DNA of 64,000 nucleotides from Geodermatophilus siccatus. Lineage in GTDB: Bacteria; Actinomycetota; Actinomycetes; Mycobacteriales; Geodermatophilaceae. This document shows positions 7,893-15,947 of this stretch, piece after piece. The stretch covers positions 62,001 to 126,000 of the forward strand of contig NZ_FNHE01000002.1 in assembly GCF_900103785.1 (NCBI RefSeq). The letters run 5' to 3'. Numbering within the stretch: position 1 is the first letter of the stretch; each line of letters starts with the position of its first letter. The position numbers were made by a program, and so were the translations under genes. Below the pieces are notes generated by a model. It did no database searches, was not told where the DNA came from, and saw only the letters and a program-made list of their open reading frames with translations.

Positions 7893-8546
7893 CTGACGAG
7901 CGCAGGTCCGAGCCGCTGGACCTGCCGCGTCGCCGGCGCACTCCTGCTGGTGCTGCTCGCTGCGCCGGCCCAGGCGGCGTCGGCACCGCAGCCGTGTGCA
8001 GCCGGCTCCGTCCGGCTCACCTTCGACGACGGGCCCTCCGCGACCGCCACAGCCGACATCCTGGACACGCTGGCGGACCGGGGCGTGGAGGCGACGTTCT
8101 TCGTCACCGGCGAGATGGCCGCTGCCCGACCCGACCTCGTGCGTCGCGCCAGCCAGGAGGGGCACCGGATCGGCAACCACTCGTGGAGCCACCCGAGGCT
8201 CACCACGCTGGACCGGGCGCAGGTGGAGTCCCAGCTGCGGCGCACCAGCGAGGTCATCGAGCGGGCCACGGGGCGCTCCCCCGGCGAGTGGCGCCCGCCG
8301 TACGGGGCCACCAACGGCCTCGTGGAGGCGGCGGCCCGGCAGGTCGGCCTGGACTCGATGGTGTTGTGGACCGTCGACCCCCGCGACTGGGCCGATCCGC
8401 CGGCGACGACGATCCGGGACCGCGTGCTGCGGGACGTGCGACCGGGGAGCGTCGTGCTCCTGCACGACGCCACGGGGCGGAACACCCCCGCGGCCCTGCC
8501 CATGATCCTGGACGGACTGGCCGAGAGGGGGTACTGCACGCAGTGA
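7893..8546 (+). CDS. Secreted polysaccharide deacetylase (NodB domain), start uncertain
   Basis: The carbohydrate esterase family 4 domain is complete: LTFDDGPS (catalytic Asp and metal Asp), HRIGNHSWSHP (metal histidines), RPPYGAT, and LLHDATG near the end. It should remove acetyl groups from peptidoglycan N-acetylglucosamine or chitin-like chains outside the cell. A hydrophobic signal stretch (VAGALLLVLLAAPAQA) precedes the domain. No ATG, GTG or TTG lies in frame close to that signal: the nearest are GTGs at about 7655 and 7670, which would add some 75 low-complexity residues. I place the start at the CTG at 7893, which gives a normal signal peptide beginning (M)TSAGPSRW; this is a guess. 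Predicted length is 217 residues from there. Confidence 0.75.
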   Translation: MTSAGPSRWTCRVAGALLLVLLAAPAQAASAPQPCAAGSVRLTFDDGPSATATADILDTLADRGVEATFFVTGEMAAARPDLVRRASQEGHRIGNHSWSHPRLTTLDRAQVESQLRRTSEVIERATGRSPGEWRPPYGATNGLVEAAARQVGLDSMVLWTVDPRDWADPPATTIRDRVLRDVRPGSVVLLHDATGRNTPAALPMILDGLAERGYCTQ

Positions 8547-8785
8547 GCCAGGCCGCGGAGCGCGGAGCGGTCAGCGCGATCGCCGGGCGTTCGCCGGCAC
8601 GGGCCTCTCGCTGTAGCGGGCGGCGACTGCTGCGGAGCGACACACCGACGGCGGGGAGATGGCCGCGCGGCGCGGGGTCGGCTGCGGCGACCGGAGCGGT
8701 GCCGGCCGGATCCTACGGAGTCAGGTCGGCGACGAGTCGGGCGACGGTGGGCACTCGACGGCTCACCCTGACGGAGAGGTGGGAG

Positions 8786-9358
8786 ATGAGCGTCGGACGC
8801 TTGGTGGCGCGAACGGTGATCGGTGGCCTGTTCATCGGGCACGGCACGCAGAAGCTCTTCGGCTGGTTCGGCGGCCCCGGTCCTGAGGGCACCGCGGCGA
8901 TGATGGAGTCCCTCGAGATGCGCCCCGGGAAGGTGCACGCCCTGCTGGCGGGGGCGACCGAGACGGTCGGGGGAGGTCTCCTGGCCGCGGGGCTGGCGAC
9001 GCCACTGGCGTCGTCGGCGCTGACCGGCGTCATGACGACGGCGATCCGCAAGGTGCACCTGCCCAACGGTCCGTGGGCCGCCAACGGCGGCTGGGAGTAC
9101 AACGCCGTCCTGATCGCCGCTGTGACGTCGCTGGCCGAGACCGGGCCCGGGGACCTGTCCCTCGACCACCTCCTGGGGACCGAACGCAGCGGGCCGCTGT
9201 GGGCGTTGGCCGCGCTGGGCACCGGCGTCGGGACGGCGTTCCTGACGATGGCGCTCGGCCGTCGGGGCCGGCCGAGCGCCGCTGCCGGCCCTCGGTCGAC
9301 GGCGGTCGAGGCGGCCCACGGTGACACCGCCGGGGACCCGACCACGGCGGGGGCCTGA
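8786..9358 (+). CDS. DoxX family membrane protein
   Basis: This 190-residue protein has about four transmembrane helices and the DoxX-family N-terminal signature LFIGHGTQKLFGWFGGPG. DoxX-like proteins are small integral membrane proteins linked to redox balance, for example with SodA and SseA in mycobacteria, though their biochemistry is poorly defined. The ATG at 8786 is preceded by GGTGGGAG. About 30 low-complexity residues follow the last helix. The 239 bases upstream (8547-8785) show no gene, so it likely has its own promoter. It converges with the TetR gene downstream. Confidence 0.82.
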   Translation: MSVGRLVARTVIGGLFIGHGTQKLFGWFGGPGPEGTAAMMESLEMRPGKVHALLAGATETVGGGLLAAGLATPLASSALTGVMTTAIRKVHLPNGPWAANGGWEYNAVLIAAVTSLAETGPGDLSLDHLLGTERSGPLWALAALGTGVGTAFLTMALGRRGRPSAAAGPRSTAVEAAHGDTAGDPTTAGA

Positions 9359-9384
9359 CCGGAGCGGGTGCGCAACCCCTGCCA

Positions 9385-9405
9385 CGCCCGCGGCTGAGGC
9401 GGGCG
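9385..9405. terminator. Possible bidirectional hairpin between DoxX and TetR genes
   Basis: A 7-bp stem (CGCCCGC with GCGGGCG) and 7-base loop lie in the 90-base gap between convergent genes. The stem is short, so this is tentative. Confidence 0.35.
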
Positions 9406-9448
9406 CCACCCTGGAACGCGGCCCGTCTCGCGTCGGCCCGGGGTCGTC

Positions 9449-10054
9449 TCAGCCGAGGCGGGCGGCGAGGGTCTGCGCAGCGTCGCCGGCGCACCGGCGG
9501 AAGAGGTCGTCGTCGCCGGTGCACAGCCAGTTCACCGACGCCCCGAACAGCAGCCCCAGGACCGACTCCGCCAGCACCTCGACGTCGCCGGACCAGGTGC
9601 CGCCGGATGCCTCGGCCACGCGGTGCAGCAGCTCGAGGACGTCGCCGCGGTACTGCTCGGTGGACTCCCGCGCCGCGGCCCGCAGGTCGTCGTCCCGGCC
9701 GCCCATCATGGTCAGCTCCTGGAGCACGATCTCGGCGCCGGGGTCGGCGATGACGCTGTCGGCGTAGCCGACCAGCGCCCGGGTCAGGACCTCCGCGGGC
9801 GTGCCACCCGCGTCCACCGCCCGCCGCAGCAGCGCGGTCGACCGGTCGCGGTCGGCCCGGAAGACCGCGCGCACCAGCTCGGTCTTGGAGCCGAAGGCGT
9901 AGTGCACCGCCCCCAGCGGGACGCCGGCCTCCTTCGCGACCGCCCGGGTGGTCAGCGACCACGCGCCCTCGCGCTGCATCACCCGCATGGCGGCCGCCAC
10001 GAGCTGGGCCCGGCGCTGCTCGACGGGCAGGTGCGCGCGTCTGGCCTCCGTCAC
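9449..10054 (-). CDS. TetR family transcriptional regulator
   Basis: This 201-residue TetR-type repressor has a helix-turn-helix at about residues 30-60 (TTRAVAKEAGVPLGAVHYAFGSKTEL is the usual recognition region, quoted in part). The C-terminal ligand domain is divergent. Its GTG start overlaps the TGA of the upstream MFS efflux gene by 4 bases (GTGA), so the two are translationally coupled. It most likely represses the efflux operon in response to a toxic compound and thereby controls itself. A second regulator of MarR type diverges from the operon, so the pump may be under dual control. Confidence 0.88.
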   Translation of the reverse strand: MTEARRAHLPVEQRRAQLVAAAMRVMQREGAWSLTTRAVAKEAGVPLGAVHYAFGSKTELVRAVFRADRDRSTALLRRAVDAGGTPAEVLTRALVGYADSVIADPGAEIVLQELTMMGGRDDDLRAAARESTEQYRGDVLELLHRVAEASGGTWSGDVEVLAESVLGLLFGASVNWLCTGDDDLFRRCAGDAAQTLAARLG

Positions 10055-11592
10055 CGGGCCACGGTCTCAGGTGCCGGGTGGTCGCCGGGCGCGGGAGCCG
10101 TGGCGCTGCCCCGGTGGTCGCGCAGCAGGACGACGGCCTGCACCGCCACGTACGCCGCCAGCACGGCGGCGACCAGCAGGACGACGTGCATGCCGGTCAC
10201 GAACGCCTGGCCGGTCTCGGCCAGGAAGGCCGCGGCGGTGTCCGGCGGCAGCCCTGCCGCGACCTCCGCGGCGCCGCCGAGGGTCTCCCGGGCGGCCTCG
10301 GTCGCCTGCGCCGGCACGCCGTCGACGGCGCCGAGGTGTGCCGCGTAGACCGAGAGGCCCAGGGTGCCCAGCACCGCGGTGCCCATCGCGCTCCCGAACT
10401 CGTAGGCGGTCTCGGAGACCGAGGCGGCCGCACCGGCCCGCTCGGGCGGAGCGGTCGCGAGGATGACGTCGTTGGTCAGCGCCTCGGCCGCGCCGACCCC
10501 TCCGCCGATGAGCAGGCCGGCCACGACCAGCACGACCCGGTCGCCGTCGACCCCGAGCATCGTGCCGACCGTCAGCCCGGCTGCGGCCAGCGCCGTCCCG
10601 CCGCCGATGACCCACCGCAGGTGCAGCCGGCGGGCCAGCCAGGGCGCGGCCAGCGAGCCGGCCACGGTCGCGCCCGCGAGCGGCAGCATCCACAGGCCCG
10701 CGACCAGCGGGCTCATGCCGAGCACGAGCATCAGGTACTGGGGGAGGAAGAACAGCAGCCCGAGCAGCGCGAAGACCGTGAGCAGGTTCGTCGTCACCGC
10801 GACGGAGAACGCGCGGGAGCCGAACAGGCGCAGGTCCAGGAGCGGCTCGGCCAGCCGGCGCTGCCGGCGCACGAAGGTCCGCAGCAGCCCCAGGCCGGCC
10901 GCGAGGCCGACGAGGACCGACACGCCGACGCCGTCGTGCGCGGCGGTCTTGAGGGCGTAGACCAGCGGCAGCACGGCGGCGATCGACAGGACGGCGGACA
11001 GCGCGTCGAACGGGCCGGGTCGCGGGTTGCGCGACTCGGGCAGCAGCACCGGGGCGCCGACGAGCAGCAGGACCATGACCGGGGCGTTCACCAGGAACAC
11101 CGAGCCCCACCAGGCGTGCTCGAGCAGGAACCCCCCGACGATCGGGCCGAGCGCGGCGCCGCCGGAGAACGCGGCCGCCCAGATCGCGATGGCCAGCCGC
11201 CGTTCCCGGGCGTCGGGGAACACCGAGCGCAGCAGCGCCAGCGTCGAGGGCATCAGCGTGGCCCCGCCGAGCCCGAGCAGGGCCCGGGCCGCGATCAGCA
11301 TGCCGGCCGTCGTCGAGAACGCCGCGATCAGCGAGGCGCCCCCGAAGGCGGCGGCGCCGGCCACGAGCAGCCGGCGGCGGCCGATGCGGTCGCCGAGGTT
11401 GCCCATCAGCACGAGGAGGCCGGCGAGCAGGAAGGAGTAGATGTCGACGATCCACAGCAGCTCGGTCGACGTCGGGCCCAGGTCGGCGGTCAGGGCGGGC
11501 ACGGCGAAGCCGAGCACGGTCATGTCGATGCTGATCAGCAGGACCGGGAGGGCCAGCACCGCGAGGGCGGACCAGCGACGGAGCGGACTCAC
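10051..11592 (-). CDS. DHA2-family MFS multidrug efflux transporter
   Basis: This 513-residue transporter has about 14 hydrophobic helices, the mark of the DHA2 (EmrB/QacA/LfrA/SmvA) drug:H+ antiporters. Motif D1 is seen as LLISIDMTVLGFAVPAL in helix 1, motif A as GDRIGRRR after helix 2, and motif C-like GPIVGGFLLEH in helix 5. It should extrude cationic dyes, biocides or antibiotics. The start is GTG at 11592 with GAGGAA upstream. A TetR gene overlaps its stop. A 16-bp palindrome at 11667-11682 lies in the divergent promoter region shared with a MarR gene. Confidence 0.87.
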   Translation of the reverse strand: MSPLRRWSALAVLALPVLLISIDMTVLGFAVPALTADLGPTSTELLWIVDIYSFLLAGLLVLMGNLGDRIGRRRLLVAGAAAFGGASLIAAFSTTAGMLIAARALLGLGGATLMPSTLALLRSVFPDARERRLAIAIWAAAFSGGAALGPIVGGFLLEHAWWGSVFLVNAPVMVLLLVGAPVLLPESRNPRPGPFDALSAVLSIAAVLPLVYALKTAAHDGVGVSVLVGLAAGLGLLRTFVRRQRRLAEPLLDLRLFGSRAFSVAVTTNLLTVFALLGLLFFLPQYLMLVLGMSPLVAGLWMLPLAGATVAGSLAAPWLARRLHLRWVIGGGTALAAAGLTVGTMLGVDGDRVVLVVAGLLIGGGVGAAEALTNDVILATAPPERAGAAASVSETAYEFGSAMGTAVLGTLGLSVYAAHLGAVDGVPAQATEAARETLGGAAEVAAGLPPDTAAAFLAETGQAFVTGMHVVLLVAAVLAAYVAVQAVVLLRDHRGSATAPAPGDHPAPETVAR

Positions 11593-11666
11593 GGGAGTTC
11601 CTCGGGGACGGGGGAGTGCGACAGGAGCGCCGGCCGACCGGCCGGCGGCGCCATGGTGGCACAGAG

Positions 11667-11682
11667 TTGGTCAGATGACCAA
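11667..11682. promoter_or_regulatory. Operator palindrome in the efflux/MarR divergent region
   Basis: TTGGTCA-GA-TGACCAA is a perfect 7-bp inverted repeat with a 2-base centre, placed 75 bases before the efflux start and 67 bases before the MarR start. It is the obvious binding site for the MarR or the TetR protein. Confidence 0.6.
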
Positions 11683-11736
11683 GACAGGGGACGGAACGGC
11701 CGGTCGGTGCACCAACGCTCGGATCGCCACGACTCC

Positions 11737-11742
11737 TACGCT
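11737..11742 (+). promoter_or_regulatory. -10 box of a leaderless transcript (MarR gene)
   Basis: TACGCT lies 6 bases before the GTG at 11749, so transcription should start at or next to the start codon. Confidence 0.5.
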
Positions 11743-11748
11743 GGGAGG

Positions 11749-12267
11749 GTGACGACCAGCCCGACGCCCCAGGCCCTGATGGGGCCCGAGGACGTGCTCG
11801 CCCTGGACCGGCAGGTGTGCTTCGCGCTGTCGGTGGCCGCCCGCAACGTGGTCGCCGTCTACCGGCCGGTGCTCGAGCCGCTGGGGCTGACCCACCCGCA
11901 GTACCTGGTGATGCTGGCGCTGTGGCAGCACGGGACGCTGTCGGTCAAGGAGTTGTCCGGCCTGCTGCAACTGGACCCCGGCACGCTCTCGCCGCTGCTC
12001 AAGCGGCTGGAGGCGGCGGGGCTGCTGCGCCGCGAGCGGGACCCGAGGGACCAGCGCAACCTCGCCCTGGCGCTCACCGAGAAGGGCACCGCGTTGCGCG
12101 AGCAGGCCGAGCGGATCCCCGCCGGCATCGTCGAGCGCCTGGGCATGCCGGTCGAGCAGTTGATGGACCTGCACGCCGCGCTCACCCGGGTGATCGCAGC
12201 CTCCCAGCAGGCCCTCGCGCACCCCCCGGTGGGCGAGGCCGCCGGGCCGGAGGCCACGGTCGCCTGA
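11749..12267 (+). CDS. MarR family regulator, OhrR-like
   Basis: This 172-residue winged-helix regulator has its DNA-binding core at about residues 60-110 (ELSGLLQLDPGTLSPLLKRLE, then RRERDPRDQRN in the wing). Near the N-terminus LALDRQVCFALSVAARN places a cysteine where OhrR proteins carry the peroxide-sensing residue, so thiol-based sensing of organic hydroperoxides or electrophiles is plausible. There is no ohr gene beside it; its neighbour is a multidrug efflux operon transcribed the other way. The GTG at 11749 sits 6 bases after a TACGCT box. An ATG at 11779 is an alternative start, which would also keep the cysteine. Confidence 0.85.
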   Translation: MTTSPTPQALMGPEDVLALDRQVCFALSVAARNVVAVYRPVLEPLGLTHPQYLVMLALWQHGTLSVKELSGLLQLDPGTLSPLLKRLEAAGLLRRERDPRDQRNLALALTEKGTALREQAERIPAGIVERLGMPVEQLMDLHAALTRVIAASQQALAHPPVGEAAGPEATVA

Positions 12268-12314
12268 CGGCGCTCCGCCCGTTCCGGCGGTTGTGAGACC
12301 GGTGACACTTTGCA

Positions 12315-12329
12315 CCCCAACCATTGGGG
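12315..12329. promoter_or_regulatory. 15-base palindrome before the DUF5313-like gene
   Basis: CCCCAA-CCA-TTGGGG is a perfect 6-bp inverted repeat, 28 bases before the GTG at 12357 and about 50 bases after the MarR stop. It may be an operator for the small membrane protein or part of the MarR terminator; no U-tract follows. Confidence 0.4.
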
Positions 12330-12356
12330 CACCAGACATGGTGGCACCATGAGGGG

Positions 12357-12842
12357 GTGACCGTCGTCGAGCAGGAGCACCCAGGGGCCATGGCAGAGCC
12401 GGCAGAGCACGACACCTCCGAGCCGGTCGTCCGGCCTGCCCCCCACCGCTGGCTGTGGTACGCGTTCGGTGGCCGGCTCCCGGCGCGGCACCGCGGCTGG
12501 GTGCTGTTCGACACCACCACCGGGACGTGGTGGGCGCGGCACCTCGCCCGCATGCTCGTCCAGATGTCGATCCCGATCGCGCTGATCCTGGTCTTCCTGC
12601 CCGCCCCGTTCGGGCTGCGCGCGGCGGTCGCCGGCGGCGGCATCTTCCTCGGGCTCATCTACTCGCTGGCCTACATGCCCGAGACCACCGAGAACCGGGT
12701 CGTGAAGGCCGGGTACCCCTCCGGCACCGCCACCGCCCGTCGTGAGGAGGCCGCCCACCAGCGCGACCTGCAGGACAGCGAGCGCCGCCGGGCCGCCAAC
12801 GCCCGGCGGGCCGCCCGCTACCGCGACCGCAGGGGCCGCTGA
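12357..12842 (+). CDS. Small membrane protein, DUF5313-like
   Basis: This 161-residue protein has two hydrophobic helices (MSIPIALILVFLPAPF and the following AAVAGGGIFLGLIYSLAYM) after a conserved-looking segment WLWYAFGGRLPARHRGWVLFDTT. The C-terminus is highly charged (ERRRAANARRAARYRDRR) and is probably cytosolic. From memory it fits the actinobacterial DUF5313 family; no function is known. The start GTG at 12357 is the first good codon after the palindrome at 12315. It stands between a MarR regulator and the MEDS signalling genes and belongs to neither by spacing. Confidence 0.65.
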   Translation: MTVVEQEHPGAMAEPAEHDTSEPVVRPAPHRWLWYAFGGRLPARHRGWVLFDTTTGTWWARHLARMLVQMSIPIALILVFLPAPFGLRAAVAGGGIFLGLIYSLAYMPETTENRVVKAGYPSGTATARREEAAHQRDLQDSERRRAANARRAARYRDRRGR

Positions 12843-12939
12843 CCGGCGGAGCCGGCGTGCGGGAGCCGGTGCCCGCGGTCGTCGTCCGGAACCCGGCAGT
12901 CCGCAGGCGCGAGCCGCGCGCCCGGACGTCGACCGGGGG

Positions 12940-12945
12940 TAGCGT
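12940..12945 (+). promoter_or_regulatory. -10 box of a leaderless transcript (MEDS-STAS gene)
   Basis: TAGCGT is followed by six C residues and then the GTG at 12952. No ribosome binding site is possible in that C-run, which makes a leaderless start likely. Confidence 0.55.
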
Positions 12946-12951
12946 CCCCCC

Positions 12952-13776
12952 GTGTGGGGCGTGGACGGCGCCACGACCGGCCCCGAGTGGGACGGCCACC
13001 TGATGCTGCTGCACGAGTCCGCCGCCGAGCGGCAGGCCGGGGTGGCCGCGTGGGTCCAGCGGGGCCTCGACCTGGGCGAGAAGGTGCTCTACGCCGAGGG
13101 TCCCGACGAGCAGGAGGGCTCCCTGATCACTGCTCTCGAGGCCCACGAGGTGGATGTCCCCACCGCGCTCCGCGACGGACGTCTCACGCTGGTGCCGCTG
13201 GCCGAGTTCTACCCCGCGGAGGGACAGCGGCTGGTCGTCGACCGCGCCCTGGCCGAGGGGTTCCCGGCGGTGCGCATGTCGGTCGGCGTCCTCGGTGCGT
13301 TGACCATCCTCTCGCCGCGCCACCACCTCAGCGTGGAGCAGCGGTTGGAGGAGTTGGTCCGCAGCCTCCCGGTGTCGGTGCTGTGCCAGTACGCACGCAG
13401 CTCCACCCGGGGGCCGGCACTCCGCGACGCCATCGGCGTCCACGTGCCGGGGATCCGCGAGACCTGCTTCCGCACCGGCGAGAGCGAGCTGGGGCTCGTC
13501 CTGCAGGGGGAGGTCGACGCCTGCAACGCGGAGGTCCTCGAGGCCGCCGTGACCGCGTTCACCGACGTCCCGCCGCGTGTGCTGTCCCTCGACCTCGCGG
13601 AGCTGACCTTCATCGACGCCGCGGCCTGCCGGGCACTCGCGCAGGGGAGCCGGGGCCTCCGTGCGTCCGGCGGACGGCTGCTGCTCGTCGCACCCCCGCC
13701 CCAGGTCGAGCGGACCCTGTGCCTCCTGGGACTGGACGACCTCCCGGGGTTCCAGGTGGTCGGGGAGAGCCCGTGA
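12952..13776 (+). CDS. MEDS-domain and STAS-domain signalling protein
   Basis: This 274-residue protein joins an N-terminal MEDS (DcmR-type sensory) domain, about residues 15-165 (HLMLLHESAAER, ARMSVGVLGA-like region, LCQYAR), to a C-terminal STAS domain of anti-sigma-factor antagonist type (about 175-270: GEVDACNAEVLEAAV, LSLDLAELTFIDAAACRAL). In classical antagonists a Ser or Thr just after the FIDSSG motif is phosphorylated; here the motif reads FIDAAAC, so switching by phosphorylation looks lost or altered. The next gene overlaps by 4 bases and pairs a second MEDS domain with a kinase-type ATPase domain, making the two a likely partner-switch pair. Confidence 0.82.
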   Translation: MWGVDGATTGPEWDGHLMLLHESAAERQAGVAAWVQRGLDLGEKVLYAEGPDEQEGSLITALEAHEVDVPTALRDGRLTLVPLAEFYPAEGQRLVVDRALAEGFPAVRMSVGVLGALTILSPRHHLSVEQRLEELVRSLPVSVLCQYARSSTRGPALRDAIGVHVPGIRETCFRTGESELGLVLQGEVDACNAEVLEAAVTAFTDVPPRVLSLDLAELTFIDAAACRALAQGSRGLRASGGRLLLVAPPPQVERTLCLLGLDDLPGFQVVGESP

Positions 13777-14831
13777 GCCAAGAAACGCGCCAGGGGTACC
13801 GGCACGCCGCGCTCCTCTTCGACTCGGACGAGGACTTCCTGGCCCAGGCCCTGCCGTTCCTGCAGGCGGGGCTGTCCGCGGGGGAGGCGGGGCTCGTCGT
13901 CTGCCAGGAGGCGCACAACGACCTGCTGGCCCGAGCGCTGCCCGACGACGCCCACGTGCTGGTCCTGCCGCGCGACGCCGTCTACACCCGCGCCGCCCAC
14001 GTCGGCGTGACCTACGAACGGCTGGTGCACCGTCTGCTCGCCGAGGGCGCCCGCGGGACGCGGCTGGTCAGCGAGCCCGCCTACGGCAGCGAGCCGCAGG
14101 CGTGGGAGACGTGGGCGGACTTCGAGTCCGTCTCCAACGTCACCCTCTCGGCGCTCCGGCTGTCCAGCGTCTGCGGGTACGACGTCCGTCGGCTGTCCGC
14201 GTCGATGCTGCACGACGTCCAGCGCGCCCACCCCCACCTGCTCACCGAGGACGGTCCCGTCCCCAGCGGCGCCTACGTGGCGCCGGCCGACCTCCTCGGC
14301 ACCAGCCCTCCGCGACCGGACCCGCTGGAGGCCACGCCGCCCTCCCTCGACCTCGAGGGCATCACCGATCGAGCAGGCGTGGCCCGGGCACGGGGCGAGG
14401 TGCGCGCCGTGGTGGCTGCGGCCTGCCCGGACACGGTGGTCGGCGAGGAGTTCACCGGTGCGGTCGCCGAGGTGGTGACCAACGCGTTCCACTACGGCGG
14501 GCCGCCCGTGCACGTCCGGGTGTGGGCGACCTCGTCGCGGCTGCTGTGCACGGTGACCGACCAGGGGTCGGGGGCGGACCTGCTGTTCGCCGGGTACAGC
14601 CGGGGGGACCTCGACGCGGAGCGGAGCGGAGCGGGGCTGTGGCTCGCCCGGCAGACCTGCGACCGCCTCGACGCCTACCGCACGCCGGGCGGGTTCACCG
14701 TGCGCCTGAGCTCGGCGGTCCCCCCGGCTGCTCCGGGCGCGGAGGGCGCACGGGCGCGGGCCGGCGCGCCGGACGGCGGCGCCCGCGGGGCGCGCCTGCG
14801 GGCCGCGGAGCTCCTCGGCCGGGTGGACTAG
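13773..14831 (+). CDS. MEDS-domain anti-sigma factor/histidine kinase-like ATPase
   Basis: This 352-residue protein has an N-terminal MEDS domain (residues about 8-180; HAALLFDSDEDFLAQALPF, LCxYD-like SSVCGYDVRRL) and a C-terminal HATPase_c_2 domain of RsbW type (about 225-330; FTGAVAEVVTNAFHYG is the N-box, VTDQGSGAD the G1 box, SGAGLWLARQTCDRL the G2 box). Such proteins bind ATP and can hold a sigma factor or phosphorylate an antagonist. The natural partner is the STAS protein encoded just upstream (GTGA overlap). About 40 low-complexity alanine/glycine/arginine residues end the protein. No sigma factor gene is nearby. Confidence 0.82.
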   Translation: MSQETRQGYRHAALLFDSDEDFLAQALPFLQAGLSAGEAGLVVCQEAHNDLLARALPDDAHVLVLPRDAVYTRAAHVGVTYERLVHRLLAEGARGTRLVSEPAYGSEPQAWETWADFESVSNVTLSALRLSSVCGYDVRRLSASMLHDVQRAHPHLLTEDGPVPSGAYVAPADLLGTSPPRPDPLEATPPSLDLEGITDRAGVARARGEVRAVVAAACPDTVVGEEFTGAVAEVVTNAFHYGGPPVHVRVWATSSRLLCTVTDQGSGADLLFAGYSRGDLDAERSGAGLWLARQTCDRLDAYRTPGGFTVRLSSAVPPAAPGAEGARARAGAPDGGARGARLRAAELLGRVD

Positions 14832-14843
14832 CACGGAGGCGTC

Positions 14844-15944
14844 ATGACGGCCGACATCAGTCTCCAGGACCCCTCCACGGTGCCGGGGCGCTTCTGGCAC
14901 CGGCTCGGCGACGGTCGCGTGCAGTGCGACGTCTGCCCGCGGGAGTGCCGGCTGCACGAGGGGCAGCGGGGCCTGTGCTTCGTGCGCGGCCGCGTCGACG
15001 ACCAGGTCGTGCTGACCTCCTACGGGCGCTCGAGCGGGTTCTGCGTGGACCCGATCGAGAAGAAGCCGCTCAACCACTTCCTGCCGGGCAGCGCGGTCCT
15101 GTCGTTCGGCACGGCGGGGTGCAACCTGTCCTGCCGGTTCTGCCAGAACTGGGACATCTCCAAGTCCCGGGAGATCGACCGGCTCTCCGACGCCGCCGGG
15201 CCGGAGGACATCGCCGCGGCCGCCCAGCGGCTGGGCTGCCGCAGCGTCGCGATGACGTACAACGACCCGACGGTCTTCCTCGAGTACGCGGTGGACGTCG
15301 CCGACGCCTGCCGGGCCCGGGGGGTCAGGTCGGTCCTGGTCACCGCCGGCTACGTCGGCGACGATGCGCGACGGGAGCTGTACGCGCACGTCGACGCGGC
15401 GAACGTCGACCTCAAGGCGTTCACCGACGCCTTCTACCGACGGGTGTCGGCCGCCCGCCTGCAGCCGGTGCTCGACACCCTGGTGTACCTGCGGCACGAG
15501 ACCGACGTGTGGTTCGAGATCACCACGCTGCTCATCCCGGGGCACAACGACTCCGACGCCGAGATCGGCGCCGAGTGCGCGTGGATCGCCGAGAACCTGG
15601 GCCCCGACGTCCCGCTGCACTTCACCGCCTTCCACCCGGACTTCAAGATGCGCGACGTCCCGCCCACGCCGCCGGCGACGCTGACCCGCGCGCGGCGGAT
15701 CGCCCAGGACTCCGGGCTGCGCTTCGTCTACACGGGCAACGTGCACGACGCGGACGGCGGCCGGACCACCTGCCCGGCCTGCGGCGAGGCCCTCGTGGAG
15801 CGGGACTGGTACGTCATCGGGCACTACCGGCTCACCGACGACGGGCGTTGCGCCTCCTGCGGTACCGCCGTCCCGGGCCGCTTCGACGGGCCGGTCGGCC
15901 GGTGGGGAGCGCGGCGGCTGCCGGTGTTCCTCGCCGGGAGCTGA
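14844..15944 (+). CDS. amrS: AmmeMemoRadiSam system radical SAM enzyme
   Basis: This 366-residue radical SAM protein has the CX3CX2C cluster motif in GCNLSCRFCQNWD (about residue 90). Further cysteine pairs occur before it (QCDVCPRECRLHEGQRGLC) and at the C-terminus (CPACGEAL, CASCGTAV), suggesting extra metal or zinc-ribbon sites. It is related to pyruvate-formate-lyase activating enzymes and belongs to the AmmeMemoRadiSam system, whose chemistry is unknown. The ATG at 14844 follows ACGGAGGCGTC. It is 12 bases after the MEDS ATPase gene and 3 bases before the Memo-family gene, so all four form one operon. The AMMECR1-domain partner is absent here. Confidence 0.9.
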   Translation: MTADISLQDPSTVPGRFWHRLGDGRVQCDVCPRECRLHEGQRGLCFVRGRVDDQVVLTSYGRSSGFCVDPIEKKPLNHFLPGSAVLSFGTAGCNLSCRFCQNWDISKSREIDRLSDAAGPEDIAAAAQRLGCRSVAMTYNDPTVFLEYAVDVADACRARGVRSVLVTAGYVGDDARRELYAHVDAANVDLKAFTDAFYRRVSAARLQPVLDTLVYLRHETDVWFEITTLLIPGHNDSDAEIGAECAWIAENLGPDVPLHFTAFHPDFKMRDVPPTPPATLTRARRIAQDSGLRFVYTGNVHDADGGRTTCPACGEALVERDWYVIGHYRLTDDGRCASCGTAVPGRFDGPVGRWGARRLPVFLAGS

Positions 15945-15947
15945 TCG

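Noticed and set aside
9121..9127. TGTGACG inside the DoxX gene as a second CRP half-site
   Set aside because: It has no matching TCACA half and lies within coding sequence.
10078..11748. Very long open frame on the plus strand across the efflux gene, rich in Gln, Asp and Arg
   Set aside because: It is the antisense shadow of the DHA2 transporter; only its last part (from 11749) is the real MarR gene.
11861..12296. Second plus-strand frame over the MarR gene
   Set aside because: It is a shifted shadow of the MarR coding sequence with no motif of its own.
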